The translations under genes and the position numbers were made by a program. The notes below the pieces were generated by a model. That model did no database searches and was not told where the DNA came from. It worked only from the letters and a program-made list of their open reading frames with translations. 64,000 bases of DNA from Microbacterium murale (GTDB taxonomy: Bacteria > Actinomycetota > Actinomycetes > Actinomycetales > Microbacteriaceae), in assembly GCF_014635185.1 (NCBI RefSeq), contig NZ_BMCM01000002.1:310001-374000 (forward strand), written 5' to 3'. Numbering within the stretch: position 1 is the first letter of the stretch; every line of letters starts with the position of its first letter. Of this stretch, positions 60,558-64,000 are shown piece by piece.

Positions 60558-62054
60558 ATGACTGATTCACGCATCCCCGCTGATCTTCCCGATCACATCC
60601 AGCACTACATCGACGGCGCGTTCACCGACTCCGTCGACGGCGACACGTTCGATGTGCTCGACCCCGTGACGAATGAGAACTACACCACGGCATCCGCCGG
60701 CAAGAAGGCCGATATCGACCTCGCGGTCGCAGCCGCCAAGCGCGCGTTCGACGATGGGCCGTGGCCGAAGATGCTCCCCCGCGAGCGCTCGCGTGTGCTG
60801 CACCGCATCGCCGACATCGTCGAATCGCGCGATCAGCGCCTCGCCGAGCTCGAGTCGTTCGATTCCGGCCTGCCGATCACGCAGGCACTGGGTCAGGCGC
60901 GGCGCGCTGCGGAGAACTTCCGCTTCTTCGCCGACCTGATCGTGGCTCAGGCGGATGACACGTTCAAGGTGCCCGGCCGCCAGATCAACTACGTCAATCG
61001 CAAACCGATCGGCGTCGCGGGTCTCATCACGCCGTGGAACACACCGTTCATGCTCGAGTCCTGGAAGCTCGGTCCCGCCCTCGCGACCGGCAACACCGTC
61101 GTGCTGAAGCCGGCCGAGTTCACACCGCTGTCGGCCTCACTGTGGGCCGGGATCTTCGAGGAGGCTGGGTTGCCTGCGGGCGTCTTCAACCTCGTGAACG
61201 GCCTCGGCGAGGATGCCGGCGATGCGCTCGTCAAGCATCCTGATGTGCCGCTCATCTCGTTCACCGGAGAGAGCTCGACCGGCCAGCTGATCTTCGCCAA
61301 CGCCGCTCCGTACCTCAAGGGACTGTCGATGGAGCTCGGCGGCAAGTCGCCCGCTGTGGTCTTCGCGGACGCCGACCTGGATGCCGCGGTCAACGCCACG
61401 ATCTTCGGTGTGTTCTCCCTCAACGGCGAGCGCTGCACCGCCGGAAGCCGAATCCTCGTCGAGCAGTCGATCTACGACGACTTCGTCGAGAAGTACGCCG
61501 CACAGGCGAAGCGCGTCAAGGTGGGTCTGCCGAACGACCCGACCACCGAGGTCGGCGCCCTCGTGCATCCGGAGCACTACGAGAAGGTCATGAGCTACGT
61601 CGAGATCGGCAAGAGCGAAGGGCGCCTGGTCGCAGGTGGCGGACGGCCGGAGGGCTTCGAGACCGGCAACTACGTCGCCCCGACGGTGTTCGCCGACGTC
61701 TATCCCGATGCCCGGATCTTCCAGGAGGAGATCTTCGGACCCGTCGTCGCGATCACGCCGTTCGCGAATGACGCCGAGGCGCTCGCCCTGGCGAACAACA
61801 CCAAGTACGGCCTCGCCGCCTACATCTGGACGAACGACCTCAAGCGCGCGCATAACTTCGCGAGCGATCTCGAGGCGGGCATGGTGTGGCTGAACAGCAA
61901 CAACGTTCGCGACCTCCGCACCCCATTCGGCGGCGTGAAGGCGTCTGGTCTCGGCCATGAGGGCGGCTACCGGTCGATCGACTTCTACACCGACCAGCAG
62001 GCCGTGCACATCAACCTCGGCGAGGTCCACAACCCCGTCTTCGGAAAGCAGTGA
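60558..62054 (+). CDS. hpaE: 5-carboxymethyl-2-hydroxymuconate semialdehyde dehydrogenase
   Basis: A 498-residue NAD-dependent aldehyde dehydrogenase. The catalytic Cys is in FSLNGERCTAGSR (about residue 292), the general-base Glu in LSMELGGKSP (about 258), and Asn in PWNTPFML. The N-terminal PDHIQHYIDGAFTDS and LRTPFGGVKASGLGHEGG are like HpaE. It oxidises the semialdehyde made by the dioxygenase next door. ATG 60558 has GGAGGA close by. Confidence 0.92.
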   Translation: MTDSRIPADLPDHIQHYIDGAFTDSVDGDTFDVLDPVTNENYTTASAGKKADIDLAVAAAKRAFDDGPWPKMLPRERSRVLHRIADIVESRDQRLAELESFDSGLPITQALGQARRAAENFRFFADLIVAQADDTFKVPGRQINYVNRKPIGVAGLITPWNTPFMLESWKLGPALATGNTVVLKPAEFTPLSASLWAGIFEEAGLPAGVFNLVNGLGEDAGDALVKHPDVPLISFTGESSTGQLIFANAAPYLKGLSMELGGKSPAVVFADADLDAAVNATIFGVFSLNGERCTAGSRILVEQSIYDDFVEKYAAQAKRVKVGLPNDPTTEVGALVHPEHYEKVMSYVEIGKSEGRLVAGGGRPEGFETGNYVAPTVFADVYPDARIFQEEIFGPVVAITPFANDAEALALANNTKYGLAAYIWTNDLKRAHNFASDLEAGMVWLNSNNVRDLRTPFGGVKASGLGHEGGYRSIDFYTDQQAVHINLGEVHNPVFGKQ

Positions 62055-62064
62055 GGACGCTGAC

Positions 62065-63228
62065 ATGACCAATCGTGAAGACATGACCCTGACGTCCTCT
62101 GGCTACTACGTCAGCCAGGAGGCGCCGATCGAGACGGACAACCCGGTCGCGACGCCGAAGGCCACGCCGCCCGACATCCTCCGCTGCGCGTACATGGAGC
62201 TCGTGGTCACCGACCTCGCGGCATCCCGCCAGTTCTACGTCGACATCCTCGGCCTGTACGTCACGGAAGAGGACGACGAGGCGATCTACCTGCGCTCCAC
62301 CGAGGAGTTCATCCACCATAACCTGGTACTGCGCGCGGGTCCGATCGCCGCGGTGCGGGCGTTCTCGTACCGCGTGCGCACTGCAGAGGACCTCGACCGC
62401 GCCGTCGAGTTCTACTCAGAACTGGGCTGCGATGTTCGCCGCGAAGCGGACGGGTTCGTCAAGGGCATCGGCGACTCGGTGCGCGTGGTCGACCCGCTCG
62501 GCTTCCCGTACGAGTTCTTCTTCCAGGCCGATCACGTCGAGCGGATGTCGTGGCGCTACGACCTGCACACCCCCGGCGAGCTCGTCCGACTGGACCACTT
62601 CAACCAGGTCACCCCCGACGTGCCGCGCGCGGTGAAGTACATGCAGGATCTGGGGTTCCGCGTCACGGAGGACATCCAGGACGAGGCGGGCACGGTGTAT
62701 GCGGCGTGGATGCGACGCAAACCCACCGTGCACGACACGGCCATGACAGGCGGCGACGGACCGCGCATGCATCACGTGTGCTTCGCCACGCACGAGAAGC
62801 ACAACATCCTGGCGATCTGCGACAAGCTCGGAGCCCTCCGCCGCTCCGACGCGATCGAGCGCGGCCCTGGCCGCCACGGCGTCTCGAACGCGTTCTACCT
62901 GTACCTGCGCGATCCAGACGGGCACCGCGTCGAGGTCTACACGCAGGACTACTACACCGGTGACCCCGACAACCCCGTCGTCACCTGGGATGTGCACGAC
63001 AACCAGCGCCGCGACTGGTGGGGCAACCCTGTCGTCCCGTCCTGGTACACCGAGGCGTCGCTCGTGCTCGACCTGGACGGCAACCCGCAGCCCGTCGTCG
63101 CTCGCACCGACGACAGCGAGATGGCGGTCACGATCGGCGCCGACGGATTCTCGTACACTCGTCCCGACGACGAGACCGCGATGCCCGAGTACAAGCAGGG
63201 CGAGTACAAGCTCGGCCACCAGCTTTAG
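62065..63228 (+). CDS. hpaD: 3,4-dihydroxyphenylacetate 2,3-dioxygenase
   Basis: A 387-residue extradiol ring-cleavage dioxygenase of the VOC type, very close to the Brevibacterium fuscum homoprotocatechuate enzyme. Aligned by eye, the iron ligands fall at His178 (LDHFN), His237 (RMHHVCF) and Glu290 (HRVEVY), and the acid-base His at 223 (TVHDT), all shifted by +23 from the known numbering. The 23-residue shift is an N-terminal extension (start MTNREDMTLT). The segment DNQRRDWWGNPVVPSWYTEA near the C-terminus is nearly unchanged. It follows hpaE by 10 bases. Confidence 0.96.
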   Translation: MTNREDMTLTSSGYYVSQEAPIETDNPVATPKATPPDILRCAYMELVVTDLAASRQFYVDILGLYVTEEDDEAIYLRSTEEFIHHNLVLRAGPIAAVRAFSYRVRTAEDLDRAVEFYSELGCDVRREADGFVKGIGDSVRVVDPLGFPYEFFFQADHVERMSWRYDLHTPGELVRLDHFNQVTPDVPRAVKYMQDLGFRVTEDIQDEAGTVYAAWMRRKPTVHDTAMTGGDGPRMHHVCFATHEKHNILAICDKLGALRRSDAIERGPGRHGVSNAFYLYLRDPDGHRVEVYTQDYYTGDPDNPVVTWDVHDNQRRDWWGNPVVPSWYTEASLVLDLDGNPQPVVARTDDSEMAVTIGADGFSYTRPDDETAMPEYKQGEYKLGHQL

Positions 63229-63236
63229 GAGACCGG

Positions 63237-64000
63237 ATGCTGTCAACCGAAGTCATCGCGCGGATCGCGGACGAGCTCGCGGAGGCGGAGCGCACCAACG
63301 GCGTCATTCCGAGGATCACGTCGCGGTTCCCGGATGCCACGATCGAGGACTCGTATGCGATCCAGGGCGTGTGGCGAGACAAGAACCTCGCTGCCGGGCG
63401 ACGCCTCGTGGGTCGCAAGATCGGTCTGACGTCCAAGGCGATGCAGCAGGCGACCGGGATCACCGAGCCCGACTACGGCGTCATGTTCGACGACACCGTG
63501 TACGCATCAGGGTCGGACATCCCGTTCGACGACTTCTCGAATGTGCGCATCGAGGTCGAGCTCGCGTTCGTGCTCAAGCATCCGCTTGAGGGTCCGGACT
63601 GCACACTCGACGATGCTCTCGCCGCGATCGACTACGCGGTTCCCGCTCTCGAGGTGCTGAACTCGCACATCGAACTGGAAGGCCGCACGATCGTCGACAC
63701 GATCAGCGACAACGCCGCCTACGGCGCGATGGTGCTCGGCGATGTGCACAAGAGGCCGGACGAGATCGATCTGCGCTGGGTACCAGGCGTGCTCTCCCGC
63801 AACGGTGAGATCGAGGAGACCGGTGTCGCCGCAGGCGTTCTCGGGCACCCCGCGACCGGAGTGGCGTGGTTGGCGAACAAGTTCCACCAGCACGGCGCCA
63901 GGCTCGAGGCCGGAGAGATCGTCCTCGCCGGCTCGTTCACACGGCCCATGTGGGTGTCGAAGGGCGACGACGTGCGCTGCGACTACGGAGAGATGGGAAT
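63237..64000 (+). CDS. hpaH: 2-oxo-hepta-4-ene-1,7-dioate hydratase, partial (window edge)
   Basis: The first 254 codons of an enzyme of the HpaH/MhpD hydratase family, which adds water to the dienoate in the meta-cleavage pathway. VGRKIGLTSKAMQQATGITEPDYG (extent about residues 61-84), VELAFVLKHPLEGPD and SDNAAYGAMVLGD are family segments with the metal-binding Glu residues. Full-length relatives have about 265 residues, so only the C-terminal end is missing. GGAG overlaps the hpaD stop codon, 5 bases before the ATG. Confidence 0.93.
   Translation, partial: MLSTEVIARIADELAEAERTNGVIPRITSRFPDATIEDSYAIQGVWRDKNLAAGRRLVGRKIGLTSKAMQQATGITEPDYGVMFDDTVYASGSDIPFDDFSNVRIEVELAFVLKHPLEGPDCTLDDALAAIDYAVPALEVLNSHIELEGRTIVDTISDNAAYGAMVLGDVHKRPDEIDLRWVPGVLSRNGEIEETGVAAGVLGHPATGVAWLANKFHQHGARLEAGEIVLAGSFTRPMWVSKGDDVRCDYGEMG

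Overview
The window is high-GC, gene-dense actinobacterial DNA and looks like Microbacterium or a close relative in the Microbacteriaceae. The evidence is strong G/C in third codon positions, many GTG starts, -10 boxes of the TAnnnT type, GTP-dependent PEP carboxykinase, a RamB-type regulator, and many genes that look leaderless. I see about 59 protein genes and almost no non-coding DNA; no gap between genes exceeds about 280 bases, and the largest holds an FMN riboswitch. I found no tRNA, rRNA, CRISPR array, insertion sequence or prophage.

Layout. (1) 1-5163, minus strand: an alcohol dehydrogenase, two ABC sugar-type permeases, a lipoprotein solute-binding protein and a glycerophosphodiester phosphodiesterase, joined at three of four junctions by TGATG stop/start overlaps; this looks like uptake and breakdown of a glycerol-phosphate- or polyol-type substrate, without its own ATPase. 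(2) 5322-8405, minus strand: a GntR/YtrA-type repressor, a DUF1648 (SdpI-like) membrane protein, a CPBP membrane protease and an O-methyltransferase, with a palindrome sitting on the promoter. (3) 8454-26706: mostly housekeeping: amino acid permease, CAT-like acetyltransferase, SGNH hydrolase, nhaA-mazG-hisS, ppc, gdhA, gamma carbonic anhydrase, methyltransferase, mfd, GNAT, Fpg/Nei glycosylase. (4) 26785-30389: an FMN riboswitch followed by the riboflavin operon ribD-ribE-ribBA-ribH, each gene overlapping the next. (5) 30438-40539: small membrane protein, MHS transporter, LD-carboxypeptidase, a 68-residue HTH protein with a twin operator followed by an ABC exporter, and the divergent pckG/ramB pair. 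(6) 40601-44085: cell-wall sugar recycling (murQ, a sugar kinase, a MurR/RpiR regulator). (7) 44095-54926: DUF998 protein and phosphoribosyltransferase, a TPP-dependent enzyme with a structured leader, a Na+/H+ antiporter, a two-component system with an ABC-2 exporter, and an orphan lipoprotein/membrane protein pair. (8) 54985-64000: a homoprotocatechuate (3,4-dihydroxyphenylacetate) meta-cleavage cluster.

How the last cluster works together: a single-component flavin hydroxylase and an MHS transporter are read leftwards; an FAH-RraA fusion enzyme, a GntR/FCD regulator, the semialdehyde dehydrogenase hpaE, the ring-cleavage dioxygenase hpaD and the hydratase hpaH (cut by the window edge) are read rightwards. 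Both directions start from overlapping promoters at 58329-58376. The dioxygenase keeps the iron ligands and catalytic His at the positions expected from the Brevibacterium fuscum enzyme, so the ring-cleavage step is well supported; the substrate of the hydroxylase and the role of the RraA half are inference.

Points most worth a second look: the twin operator in front of the HTH/ABC exporter pair, the SdpI/CPBP putative immunity operon, the FAH-RraA fusion, a scar of the mfd 3' end beyond a methyltransferase gene, and the repeated -10-box-to-start-codon spacing that marks 18 probable leaderless genes and decides several start sites.
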